In this document: in pieces, positions 43,803-53,301 of the stretch | How positions within the stretch are numbered: the first letter of the stretch is position 1 | Layout: each line of letters starts with the position of its first letter | DNA from: CAZBXE01 sp964496125 | GTDB taxonomy: Bacteria > Chlamydiota > Chlamydiia > Chlamydiales > CAZBXE01 | NCBI GenBank assembly: GCA_964496125.1 | Contig: CAZBXE010000011.1 | Span: forward strand, 5,931-69,930 | Length of the DNA: 64,000 nt | Direction: 5' to 3' | Notes under the pieces: model-generated | The model's database searches: none | The model's input: the letters and a program-made list of their open reading frames with translations, nothing else | Told to the model about the DNA's origin: nothing | Made by a program: the position numbers and the translations under genes

Positions 43803-46800
43803 CTATTCTGGATAGAAGAGGTTACGGATAGTTTCCATAACAGGCTGTGGTAAAAATGCTCCGAGCACTTCTCCTGCCTGGCCAGCAAACCCGCCCGTGG
43901 CCAGTCTCTCAATTTCAAGATTAACGCTGAGTTCTGGGCCACCGAAGCCAAACATTCTGTTGGCAACATGCAAGGCATCAGCCGTTTGCCCATAGGCTGT
44001 ACTTAAGCCAACATAAGCATTCAAATCAGAGAAGGCTCTTACATCGCCAAAGGCAACAAGCTGTGTAAAACCGACATAATCGCCAAGGCTTGTCATTTGT
44101 CCCACATCTGCCACAGTCAAGAAGCCCCAAGGCTTATAGCTTGGAAGAAGTGCAGGCAAACTTGGAACCTCTTGGAAGAAGATATTAAAATTCTCAGAGA
44201 AGAATGGACCAGGAGGCTCAGCAAGTCCTTCAGAACCAGGAGTAGGAGGAGGCTGTGGCCCAGTCTGTTCAATCGCACGGCTAAACTCAGATGTGTTCGG
44301 ATCAAGGTCTGTTGCAGTTGCGGTAATAAATTTTGCCTGGGAAGGGATGGATACAGAGGACAAATCAACTATAGTTACACCTGAAGCATGACCAGTGGCA
44401 TCCGTAGCAACAGTGGAATCTGTGGCCAAATAGTAGCGCCCTTCACCAAAGCCACTTGGATCTACCATATCATTTGCAAAAAACTGCAATGCAAAAGGTG
44501 CACTTGGAGTAAGAGGGCTATCCAAGACCCACGTGATGGTTAGGGTATGGCCAGAAACGACCGCACTTACAAGTGTTGGGTAGACTTGATCATTATTGCT
44601 TCCTGGTTCAAGTTTAATCCCAAGATTGCCGTTATTATAAATCGAGTTAAAAACAATCATTGTGTCAACTGCGTTCGAGGCAATATGCACCCCATAACCT
44701 CCATTATCATGAATACTATTTCCGGAAGAAGGAGTGTCAGCAAAAACAAAGTTACCCTTGGCAGCCAGATCGATCAGCACACCGTCTTTTGTATTGAAGG
44801 CAATTTCATTGCCGATAAGAGAATTAAAAAAACCCTCCGAAATATGCACACCATTCGACCCATTATAGGATATGGTATTACTTTTCATAATATTTTGGCC
44901 TGCATTCCCATCAATAAAGACTCCATCGTTTGCGTTTGGTACAGAATTACCAAATGCATTCACCCCGATCAAGTTCTGCAGAATAAGGTTACCTTGAGAG
45001 CTTTGTTTCCCACCAAATATATACACACCAGCATCATCATTTCCAGAAATACGATTAGAATCAATCTGGTTAGAAGAAGAACTTCGAATAATTACACCTG
45101 AGGCCGTGTTGGGAAGCGCAAAGGTGCCCGTTGCATCTAACCCGATGTTATTTTCGTGCACCACGTTATTTACACCTCCAAATATACGCACACCAGCGCC
45201 ATCGTTTCCAGAAATGGTGTTCGATTGCACCTTGTTCAATGAACCTACTTGTAACACAACCCCGCCCGCTGAGGAAGAACCATCTCCGTTCGGAATAGCA
45301 CTTGTGGACGAGGCGTTAAGCCCAATGATATTTCCTTCGACAACGTTGTTGACCCCTTCAATAAAGACACCGGCAGAAAGGTTGCCTGAAATGACATTCC
45401 CAGACCCAACCGTATTCTTGATTGCTAAACTGTCTATTAACACACCAAATGTATTACCAAGTCCTGAAATCAATCCCGTTGAATCCACACCGATCTTGTT
45501 TGCTGCAACGGTGTTGTCTTTAGAATCAAAAATTCCAACACCCCAAAAGAAGTTGTTTGAAATCGCATTATTTATTACAACGTTTTCTTGAGATCCATTA
45601 TTAACTGAAACACCAGAATAGTTTGAAAAGAAGTAGCCACTAACATCCGCCGACATGGAACCTGTTACATCAAGCCCTATTATGTTGTCCGACACCTCGT
45701 TATTACTTGCACTTGATATTTCAACGCCACTATTCCAGTTTGCAGATATTACGTTTTTGCCTCCAACAGTATTGTAGGAAGCTCCATCGGAAATAAGAAC
45801 GCCATCATTTTGGTTTCCATATACGGAACTCTGATAGCCTGCCAAAGTACCTACTGCATTAAGCCCGATCATATTCCCTTGCACGATATTGTAATCGGTG
45901 CCTAGCCCAGTGATTTCAACGCCATTCTTTTCGTTTCCTGTAATAGTGTTGCCCACAAGAATTGGCTGCTTATTTACAAAAACCACAGAGCCGATCTCAT
46001 TGTACTTAGCACCATTATCTACCAACACCCCGTCATTGCTGTTACCGATAATATACAACCCGCTCTTGTCAAACCCAATGGAGTTTCTAAAGACACGGTT
46101 TTGGTCAGTCCCGCTGCCTGTGATGTGAACACCATCGCCATTATTCCCTGAAATGATGTTCCCATTTCCTGCTCCCTCCCCGCCCACATCATTATTGCTT
46201 GCACCCCCTTCCATCACAACGCCTTCAAGCTGCTGCCCAAGAGAGAGTGTTCCCAAACTATCAAGCCCAATAATATTGCCTTGTATTCTATTAGATGACG
46301 ACGCTTCGATGTGAACGCCATCTCCCTTGTTGCCGGAAATCACATTGCCTTCACCAGTCGTAGCGTCACCGCCAACAGTGTTGTTTATGGCGCCAGCATC
46401 AATGAGCACTCCATTAATCCCATTAGAAAGGGCAGCAGCCCCTGAAGGATCAGAACCAATGAAGTTTCCCTTGATCTCATTGCCAGACGTCAAACTAGTT
46501 GTCAAATGTACACCATTAAGTAGGTTACCTGAAATGACATTTCCCTCACCCAGACCGCTGCCCCCAATTTGGTTGTTATAACCATCATCAATGAGCACAC
46601 CCTCTTTCCGATTTCCAATGCCAGAGTTTCCTCCCGCATCGGTGCCGATAAAGTTGCCGAGCACGTAGTTAGCGTGGGCCTGATCTGTAATCTCCACACC
46701 ATTTCCTAGGTTACCTGCAATCACGTTGCCAGCCCCAGACTGTCCATCACCTATGTAGTTACGAGAAGACGATCCATCAATTAACACTCCATCCTTCGCA

Positions 46801-49800
46801 TTCCCATAAAATGGGCTTCCCAAAAAGTTAAGACCAATCATATTGCCATAAACCTTATTATCAGTAGTGGTAATCCCAGAAATATGGACGCCATTTGCAC
46901 CATTGCCAGAAATCAAATTGCCCTCTCCTACGGCATTGCCTCCGATTGTATTCAACGCAGAATCTTGATCTAGCAGAATACCATCGAACTTGTTGCCTAC
47001 AAAAAAGCTTCCTGTCGCATCCATTCCGATAATATTTCCTATAATGAGGTTGGATTTACCCGCATAGACTTCGACCCCATTCAGAGAGTTTCCAGAAATC
47101 GTATTACCCGCAACCTCGTTGAGCGTCGCCTGAACCTCTACCAGCACACCATCTGCGCCGTTGGCAATGGAGAAGGTTCCACTTGTGTCTAGCCCAATAT
47201 AGTTTTTACGAATGTAATTTTCAGATGCTAATTTTATATGGACACCGTTTTTGAGGTTACCGGAAATGAAATTCCCTGCGTTCGTATAGTCTCCGATATA
47301 ATTCAGAGAAGCACTCTCATCAACCAAGACACCATCCAAAGCATTCCCCAGTGCCGTGTTAGTTGACGTAAGCCCTATGACATTACCAAGCACTGTATTA
47401 TACCGAGTCCCAGATCCTGTTATATGAACCCCGTTGCCCGCATTGCCGGAAATGAAATTGCCATCGCCTGCATTGCGACCACCTATGGTATTGGAGTTCG
47501 CACCGGCATTAATTAACACACCATCTCCTCCGTTTCCTATCATAAAGGAAATGTTGTCGAATCCTATATAATTCCCTGACACCACAATCTCACTAGTGGT
47601 AGAATCTTTAATCTCCACGCCGTTGTGAATGTTTCCTGCAATGATATTAGCAGGTGCACCACTTCCTGCACCCACGCCAACCTGGTAAGATCCGGCGTCA
47701 ATCAGGATGCCATCGTTGCCATTTCCAAACGGTATTGTTGCGCTAGAATCTATCCCAATGTAGTTGTTATAGACCGAAACATAACCGGCACTTGAAATAT
47801 GGATTCCATTTCCAAGGTTTGCAGAAATCACATTGACAGGTGCTGTTATACTACCAATGATGTTGCCTAAAGCGCCCGAATCTACTTTGACTCCATCAAG
47901 CGCATTGCCCATTCCAAGCGTATTACCAAAAGCATCCTCACCTAGACCGATGATATTGTTATAAACAGAGTTGTTATCCGAACCAAAACCTGAGATCATT
48001 ACGCCATTGCCGCCATTTGCAGAAATAACGTTATTTTCGCCGCTGACAGCACTCCCAATAATAGTATCCTTAGGTCCACCTAGAAGAAGTACGCCATTTT
48101 GACCATTTCCAAAGGCAGTAGAAAGGAACGGATCCAAACCAATTATATTCGCAGCAATCCGTGTAGAATAAACAACACCCGCAACCTCAATCCCGTTTGC
48201 AGTGTTCCCAGAAATGATATTAGAAAAAATCTGCGTTCCATCTGCATAAGACTCGATAATCACGCCGTTAGCACCATTACCTAAAGAGCCATCGCCCTTC
48301 ACCTTCAACCCAATTTGATTGAACTGAATGACGTTGTTTACACTATCAGTGCCACTCACATGAACACCGCTCCAACCATTGCCAGAAATCAGACTATACT
48401 GAATCAAGTTTCCAGATGCACCTTCATCAATCGAAATGCCATCGAAACTATTTCCCAGGGCTACAGCGCCACTTACGTCCGTCCCAATATAATTATTTTC
48501 AACAGTGTTGGTTGCAGCACCTTGAATCTTCACACCATATTGCAAGTTGCCGGAAATAACATTTCTGCTATCTGAAGTACTTCCACCGATAGTATTGTTT
48601 TGAGCCCCCTCATCGATTAAAACACCGCTCTCTTGATTGCCGATGGCTACTAAACCAGTAACATCCAATCCAATATAGTTTTGTTCTACGGTATTACCAG
48701 TCGTATCAGTCCCCTCTATTTCTATTCCATTTTTTCTGTTCCCAGAAATAAAGTTACCCAACCCAGAGATCGTAGCCTCCCCAATCAAATTGTTCTGCGC
48801 CCCCCCCTTGATGAGAACACCATCCCCGCCGTTTTGAATCGCATAGTTCCCGTTGCTATCTAAACCTATGAAGTTTTTTACAATGTAATTGTTGTTCGTA
48901 ACCCCTGTTCCATCCCCAAGAATTTCCACACCATTTCCCGCGTTACCTGAGATAAGGTTTTCTCTGATGTCATTAAACGATGCCGAGCCAGAAATTAAAA
49001 CCCCATCACCCCCATTCGGCACTGCAAATTGTCCCGCAACATCGACCCCTATAAAGTTATTTTGAATCAAATTTCCATTGGCAAAATGAGCACCCACACC
49101 CAAGATCTCAATCCCGTTTAAAGCATTGCCTGAAATAACATTGTCCTTTCCAATAAATTCGAAAGAAGCTTGGTTCATCAAAATACCATCTTTCTCGTTG
49201 CCCAAGGCAGAAACGCCTGCAAGATCCGTCCCCACATAGTTGCCTGAAAAGTAGAGTACCTGACCCGTTGTTAGGAGAAGTTCAACTCCATTGCCTTTAT
49301 TACCTGAGATAACGTTAGGTCCGATTGACGAGTTGAAATCATTATTAAAAGAAGCACCCTCAACAAGAACACCATCGCCACCATTTGCTACAGCACCACC
49401 ACCAAATGCTGCAGGCCCTATCCAGTTGTTTGTAAATGTGTTGCTCTGCGAGTCGCTGATATGAACGCCATTTTTCGAGTTTCCGGATATTACGTTATCC
49501 GTCACATTCGTAAGGGAAGACCCTCCCGTTAGCAAAAGACCATCTCCTCCATTAGCTGCAGCTCCTGCTCCTGTGTTATCAAGACCAATCCAGTTAAACT
49601 GAACATCATTGTTTATCGACGGGTCACCTGTGATCTCCACACCATTTTTCGTATTACCCGAAATAATGTTTCCACTGCCCACAAACTGCCCAACAAAATT
49701 ATTGTGGGCTCCCGCTGCAATAAGAATACCATCTGCACTATTCCCAGCTATGGTACCGTTTACATTAAGCCCAATTGTATTTCCAAATACTGAGTTAAAA

Positions 49801-51683
49801 GACGATCCGTCTGTAATGAGCAAGCCATTCCCTGCGTTTCCAGAGATATAGTTTCGATCCCCTGGCGCAGAACCGCCAATAAAGTTACTCGAAGAAGCAT
49901 CAATCGAAATACCATCACCACCATTGGCGATGACACTTGTGCCTGCACTGTCCAGTCCAATATAGTTACCCAGGACCGAATTATTAGTAGAGATCAAAGT
50001 AAACTGTATTCCACTCCCTTCGTTTCCAGAGATGATGTTTTGATCTATTTGATTATTCGTTGACGCTGCGTCGATCCATACGCCCGCTAAGGCATTTCCA
50101 AGACCAGTACTACCCGAGGCATTTGTACCAATAATATTGCTCTGCACTTCATTAAAAGAAGCCCCTCTAATGAGTACACCGCTTCCACTATTTCCAGAAA
50201 TCACGTTTGCAGTGTCTGCACCTTGCCCTACAAAATTGTTGTGAGCACTGCTTTCGATGTAAATGCCGTTTGCACCATTACCAAGCGCTACCGTCTTCGT
50301 TACGTCCAACCCAATCGTATTTCCAAAGATTGAGTTCAATGAGACTGTGCTACCTATCATATGTACGCCATTCTGCCCGTTTGCGGAAATCAAGTTTCCT
50401 TCCTGAAAGCCACTGCCACCAATGTAGTTACTGTTTGAATCCGTATCAATCAACACCCCGTCAAGCGTATTCCCCATGGCCAGGCTTCCGGTACTATCAG
50501 TCCCAATGTGGTTATTATGAAGCACAACGTTGTTACTTCCTTGGGTAATTAACACACCATTCCACCCATTGCCGCCAATGTCACAATCCTGTAGAGTGAC
50601 ATCACTTGCCGATATAATACTCACCCCATTCTGACTAAAATTCTGTATGGCTAAGCCTATAATTGTAGAATTACTCCCACCGCTTAAGATCGTCAAACCA
50701 TTACTACTAGACCCAACACCTGAACCATCGATGACAATGAATCCCCGTAATCCATTAATTGTAACCGGATCTGTTATACTTGGAAGACTTGATGACGAAA
50801 ATGTCCCTGATGCAAAGAAATAGATTTGGTCTGCCCCGGGATTATTATTCGCATCGGTTATGGCTTGGCTTAAGCTCCCCGCTCCACTGTTATTTGTGTT
50901 TATAACGTTGTAGGCATTCAACCTTCCATCCCAAGCGTCAATTTTTGCGGCATCAAAATAGGTAAGTGCATTCACTCCACCCACCTCAAGGTTCCAGTCT
51001 CCTCCAAAACCTGTCATATTCGCAGAGGCAGCCACATCAACATTATGGCCTGAGGAATCAACATAGCTGTGAATGAGATCCACAACATCTGTACCGGACT
51101 GAGCTAGGCTACAGGAAAGTAGATCTACACGCCCTCCTTCTTGGATGAGAGAGCCCATATCCGCCCAAAAAGTTTTTAAGGAAGTGTTGGACTGGAGAGT
51201 ATCTTTTGTAACAAACACATTTTGCGTGATATAAAAGATCCCGTCGTTGCCTTCGTTCGCAAAGGCAATGCTGCTTGCTTGCTCACCTCCTAGGGTTTGC
51301 TTAATCTGATCAGCAAGGGCAGAAAGGGTCGTTTTGGCGGGGTCATAGACAACTGTTTTTACGTTGCCTTGCACGCTATTGACTACGTACTGATAATCGG
51401 TGACTTTGCTGGAAATGACTAAGACTTTCATCCCAGAAGGAGAATCAGCCGTTGCATGACTATCAGTTGCTGCATGGATATCTGTATCTTGAGGGGCGGC
51501 CGCGGCGTGGGTATCGGTACTAGCAGTGTCGGTAGTGGCCGGATGGTCGGGAGAGGCAGTTGCATCGGCGGTGTTTTTAGCAGCGGCCGATGTAGCAGAA
51601 GACACTGCGACCGAGGCCACAGCGGCTGCCACAGCAGCGTCAAAAAGAATACGTTTTTCCAAACGCAGAATCTTAAGCGCCAT
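43803..51683 (-). CDS. Giant right-handed beta-helix surface protein with DUF4347 domain
   Basis: 2626 residues in one frame. The N terminus LRLEKRILFDAAVAAA matches the 'LEPR-xLL' type leader of giant secreted proteins and is hydrophobic enough to act as a signal. A Ser/Ala/Thr/Asp/His-rich segment (28-85) and a DUF4347-like domain (about 86-230; VDLLSCSLAQSGTDVVDLIH, FGGDWNLEVGG) follow. INTNNSGAGSLSQAITDANN (from about 257) opens a beta-helix of roughly 35-38 repeats of ~55 residues (NVISGN..NGV.I ... N.IGLD..G ... GN..DGVLI) extending to about 2365. A Pro-rich linker (about 2475) precedes a C-terminal domain. No autotransporter barrel is evident, so the export route is unclear. Probably a surface adhesin or cell-envelope protein. 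Confidence 0.9.
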   Translation of the reverse strand: MALKILRLEKRILFDAAVAAAVASVAVSSATSAAAKNTADATASPDHPATTDTASTDTHAAAAPQDTDIHAATDSHATADSPSGMKVLVISSKVTDYQYVVNSVQGNVKTVVYDPAKTTLSALADQIKQTLGGEQASSIAFANEGNDGIFYITQNVFVTKDTLQSNTSLKTFWADMGSLIQEGGRVDLLSCSLAQSGTDVVDLIHSYVDSSGHNVDVAASANMTGFGGDWNLEVGGVNALTYFDAAKIDAWDGRLNAYNVINTNNSGAGSLSQAITDANNNPGADQIYFFASGTFSSSSLPSITDPVTINGLRGFIVIDGSGVGSSSNGLTILSGGSNSTIIGLAIQNFSQNGVSIISASDVTLQDCDIGGNGWNGVLITQGSNNVVLHNNHIGTDSTGSLAMGNTLDGVLIDTDSNSNYIGGSGFQEGNLISANGQNGVHMIGSTVSLNSIFGNTIGLDVTKTVALGNGANGIYIESSAHNNFVGQGADTANVISGNSGSGVLIRGASFNEVQSNIIGTNASGSTGLGNALAGVWIDAASTNNQIDQNIISGNEGSGIQFTLISTNNSVLGNYIGLDSAGTSVIANGGDGISIDASSSNFIGGSAPGDRNYISGNAGNGLLITDGSSFNSVFGNTIGLNVNGTIAGNSADGILIAAGAHNNFVGQFVGSGNIISGNTKNGVEITGDPSINNDVQFNWIGLDNTGAGAAANGGDGLLLTGGSSLTNVTDNVISGNSKNGVHISDSQSNTFTNNWIGPAAFGGGAVANGGDGVLVEGASFNNDFNSSIGPNVISGNKGNGVELLLTTGQVLYFSGNYVGTDLAGVSALGNEKDGILMNQASFEFIGKDNVISGNALNGIEILGVGAHFANGNLIQNNFIGVDVAGQFAVPNGGDGVLISGSASFNDIRENLISGNAGNGVEILGDGTGVTNNNYIVKNFIGLDSNGNYAIQNGGDGVLIKGGAQNNLIGEATISGLGNFISGNRKNGIEIEGTDTTGNTVEQNYIGLDVTGLVAIGNQESGVLIDEGAQNNTIGGSTSDSRNVISGNLQYGVKIQGAATNTVENNYIGTDVSGAVALGNSFDGISIDEGASGNLIQYSLISGNGWSGVHVSGTDSVNNVIQFNQIGLKVKGDGSLGNGANGVIIESYADGTQIFSNIISGNTANGIEVAGVVYSTRIAANIIGLDPFLSTAFGNGQNGVLLLGGPKDTIIGSAVSGENNVISANGGNGVMISGFGSDNNSVYNNIIGLGEDAFGNTLGMGNALDGVKVDSGALGNIIGSITAPVNVISANLGNGIHISSAGYVSVYNNYIGIDSSATIPFGNGNDGILIDAGSYQVGVGAGSGAPANIIAGNIHNGVEIKDSTTSEIVVSGNYIGFDNISFMIGNGGDGVLINAGANSNTIGGRNAGDGNFISGNAGNGVHITGSGTRYNTVLGNVIGLTSTNTALGNALDGVLVDESASLNYIGDYTNAGNFISGNLKNGVHIKLASENYIRKNYIGLDTSGTFSIANGADGVLVEVQATLNEVAGNTISGNSLNGVEVYAGKSNLIIGNIIGMDATGSFFVGNKFDGILLDQDSALNTIGGNAVGEGNLISGNGANGVHISGITTTDNKVYGNMIGLNFLGSPFYGNAKDGVLIDGSSSRNYIGDGQSGAGNVIAGNLGNGVEITDQAHANYVLGNFIGTDAGGNSGIGNRKEGVLIDDGYNNQIGGSGLGEGNVISGNLLNGVHLTTSLTSGNEIKGNFIGSDPSGAAALSNGINGVLIDAGAINNTVGGDATTGEGNVISGNKGDGVHIEASSSNRIQGNIIGLDSLGTLSLGQQLEGVVMEGGASNNDVGGEGAGNGNIISGNNGDGVHITGSGTDQNRVFRNSIGFDKSGLYIIGNSNDGVLVDNGAKYNEIGSVVFVNKQPILVGNTITGNEKNGVEITGLGTDYNIVQGNMIGLNAVGTLAGYQSSVYGNQNDGVLISDGASYNTVGGKNVISANWNSGVEISSASNNEVSDNIIGLDVTGSMSADVSGYFFSNYSGVSVNNGSQENVVINNAISNNFFWGVGIFDSKDNTVAANKIGVDSTGLISGLGNTFGVLIDSLAIKNTVGSGNVISGNLSAGVFIEGVNNVVEGNIIGLNASSTSAIPNGDGSSSAGGVVLQVGSLNKVQSNTISGNDGAGVRIFGGVNNVVHENNIGLDATGTFALPNTASGVIIRSSSSNQIDSNRISGNDDAGVYIFGGKQSSQGNLILQNLIGVNAFGNSVPNANDGVFIDGNAGQNIMKSNTISYNGSNGVHISEGFFNSLIGNEIAFNTKDGVLIDLAAKGNFVFADTPSSGNSIHDNGGYGVHIASNAVDTMIVFNSIYNNGNLGIKLEPGSNNDQVYPTLVSAVVSGHTLTITWVLDSPLTPSAPFALQFFANDMVDPSGFGEGRYYLATDSTVATDATGHASGVTIVDLSSVSIPSQAKFITATATDLDPNTSEFSRAIEQTGPQPPPTPGSEGLAEPPGPFFSENFNIFFQEVPSLPALLPSYKPWGFLTVADVGQMTSLGDYVGFTQLVAFGDVRAFSDLNAYVGLSTAYGQTADALHVANRMFGFGGPELSVNLEIERLATGGFAGQAGEVLGAFLPQPVMETIRNLFYPE

Positions 51684-51742
51684 GACTACCTCCCCCTAAA
51701 CTAGAAGGTTACAATCTTTAAACTATTACAAACTCACATAAT

Positions 51743-51748
51743 ATTATA
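51743..51748 (-). promoter_or_regulatory. Candidate -10 box for the beta-helix gene
   Basis: Minus-strand TATAAT about 60 bp before the start codon; the -35 is poor. The gene also has a very strong GGGGGAGGT ribosome binding site just upstream of its ATG (51688-51696). Confidence 0.35.
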
Positions 51749-51876
51749 GTAACACAAACTAATTAAACAGTAAACTAATTATTTTAACCAACTAAACCAG
51801 ACTCTACTTTACAAGAAAAAACCATGCCAACTTCGAACGTCAGCATCCATAGCGCTTCTGGTAAAAGGGAGTGCTG

Positions 51877-53139
51877 TTATCTGATATGTGTTCTTGAAGA
51901 ACCTACCCGAGAATTCCCTGGCGATACAGGAGGAGGCGGCTGCTCTATGGGTTTTTTCCAAAGCGACCAAACATGAATAGTATCATCCGCAGCTGCAGTA
52001 ACAAGCGTCTCTGCGTCCAAAGCAGCATGATGGAGAGTAGCCGTATGCCCAGCAAGTGAGCCTAAGTACGTCAAAGAATTGTTACGGGACCAATGCCACA
52101 CTTTTATGAACTGATAGTTAGAAGTTCCGATCCCATGAGTAGAAATAAGCTCCTCATCCCTCCAAAAAAGCCCAGTCACTTGGGCTGAAGTCATGATTGT
52201 CTCTTTCTCTTTAAGATCAGAAAGACTGATAAGTCGAATTGTTTTATCAGGACAATCTGCTCCTGTAGCAAACAATTTATTGTTTGAAGGGCAAGTAGTG
52301 ATCGCCTTAACGGCCGCTAGATGCGGAATTGTAGCTAGAGAATGGGCATTAAATCTCATATCCCATATTTTTACTTCATGATCATTTCCACCTGTGATTA
52401 CATGAAAACCTGATTCCGCAATCCCGCATATCTGACCCCGGTGCGCTCCCCTATTCAGCAAGACAACAGCTCTTTCGATGCGCACATCTAATTTTACAAG
52501 AGAACCATTCTCAAGACCTAACAAAACACTATTAGGCTCTTGCCTAGAGGAGCACAAGGTAACAACTTTCCTTTGACATGGGACTGATCGCAATTTACGT
52601 GCAGAGCTTTTTAGATCCCAAATGTCCACATCTCCTAGATCATAACCTAGAAGCAGGCGCATATTCTGATCCATCCACTTTACTGCCGTAGGCAGCTTAC
52701 CCCCCTCTTCACACACAAACTCGGCTCTATCTTCGAAAATTTTCATAGAATAAACCTCGCTTCCCAAAGCAACGACCAGATTATTGTCAAAGCAATCAAG
52801 CGGATGAGAGTAGAAATCAGAGGTGATTTGCGGAGCATCAAGAACTCTACTGGCTACAATTGATTCCACACGCTTCTTCAGAGAAGCGATATCCACGCCC
52901 CTTCTTGGATTGTGTGCATAGGGTTCAGGCTCTGCTGCCAATTCCGAATAAAATCGCTGTACTCTTCCAGGACTGTTTCTTTCAGTAAGAGCATAACGGA
53001 GGCGGTGGATATACTCACCCTCATTCAGATCTCTTGGCGGCATTTCAAATGCCACTCTATCAAAACGAGGCATGAATCGATCATACTGGGTCGCTCTTTG
53101 AGGGCGAGCAGAGGAAAAACCAGAAACATTAAAACTCAT
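51877..53139 (-). CDS. Cdc20/Cdh1 (APC/C co-activator)-like WD40 protein, copy A
   Basis: 420 residues with the order of a eukaryotic Cdc20/Cdh1. A C-box-like YDRFMPR (19-25) near the N terminus; RVLDAPQITSDFY (98-110), the strand leading into the propeller in Cdc20/Cdh1; then WD40 blades, with ICGIAESGFHVITGGNDHEV (237-256), PHLAAVKAITTCPSNNKLFA (272-291), STHGIGTSNYQFIKVWHW (333-350) and GHTATLHHAALDAETLVTAA (364-383), each corresponding in order to Cdh1 blades; and a terminal IR dipeptide (419-420). In eukaryotes the C-box and IR tail bind the APC/C and the propeller binds D-box/KEN degrons. The final C-box Arg is shifted. No signal peptide. Likely acquired from a host and exported by the T3SS; export is inferred. 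Confidence 0.9.
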   Translation of the reverse strand: MSFNVSGFSSARPQRATQYDRFMPRFDRVAFEMPPRDLNEGEYIHRLRYALTERNSPGRVQRFYSELAAEPEPYAHNPRRGVDIASLKKRVESIVASRVLDAPQITSDFYSHPLDCFDNNLVVALGSEVYSMKIFEDRAEFVCEEGGKLPTAVKWMDQNMRLLLGYDLGDVDIWDLKSSARKLRSVPCQRKVVTLCSSRQEPNSVLLGLENGSLVKLDVRIERAVVLLNRGAHRGQICGIAESGFHVITGGNDHEVKIWDMRFNAHSLATIPHLAAVKAITTCPSNNKLFATGADCPDKTIRLISLSDLKEKETIMTSAQVTGLFWRDEELISTHGIGTSNYQFIKVWHWSRNNSLTYLGSLAGHTATLHHAALDAETLVTAAADDTIHVWSLWKKPIEQPPPPVSPGNSRVGSSRTHIR

Positions 53140-53184
53140 ATATCAAATCCATTTTTTCAGATAATACCAACGAAAAAATTGTAA

Positions 53185-53214
53185 ATTCTATCAAAAAAAC
53201 GAATTTAATTTCAA
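53185..53214 (-). promoter_or_regulatory. Candidate promoter for Cdc20-like copy A
   Basis: On the minus strand TTGAAA (53214-53209), 18-base spacer, TAGAAT (53190-53185), predicting a leader of about 40 bases before the ATG at 53139. The gene thus appears to be transcribed on its own. Confidence 0.45.
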
Positions 53215-53301
53215 TCAATTCGAAAAGCGGAAATTTTAAATAATTATTAACACGGAAATCAAAGAGCATACAAAGACTATTTTGGAAACAAAAAAGGGCG
53301 T

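Noticed and set aside
43803..51683. Regular repeats suggesting a CRISPR array or satellite DNA
   Set aside because: The repetition is at protein level (about 55-residue beta-helix coils) with diverged codons, no constant repeat and spacer lengths, and a single open frame.
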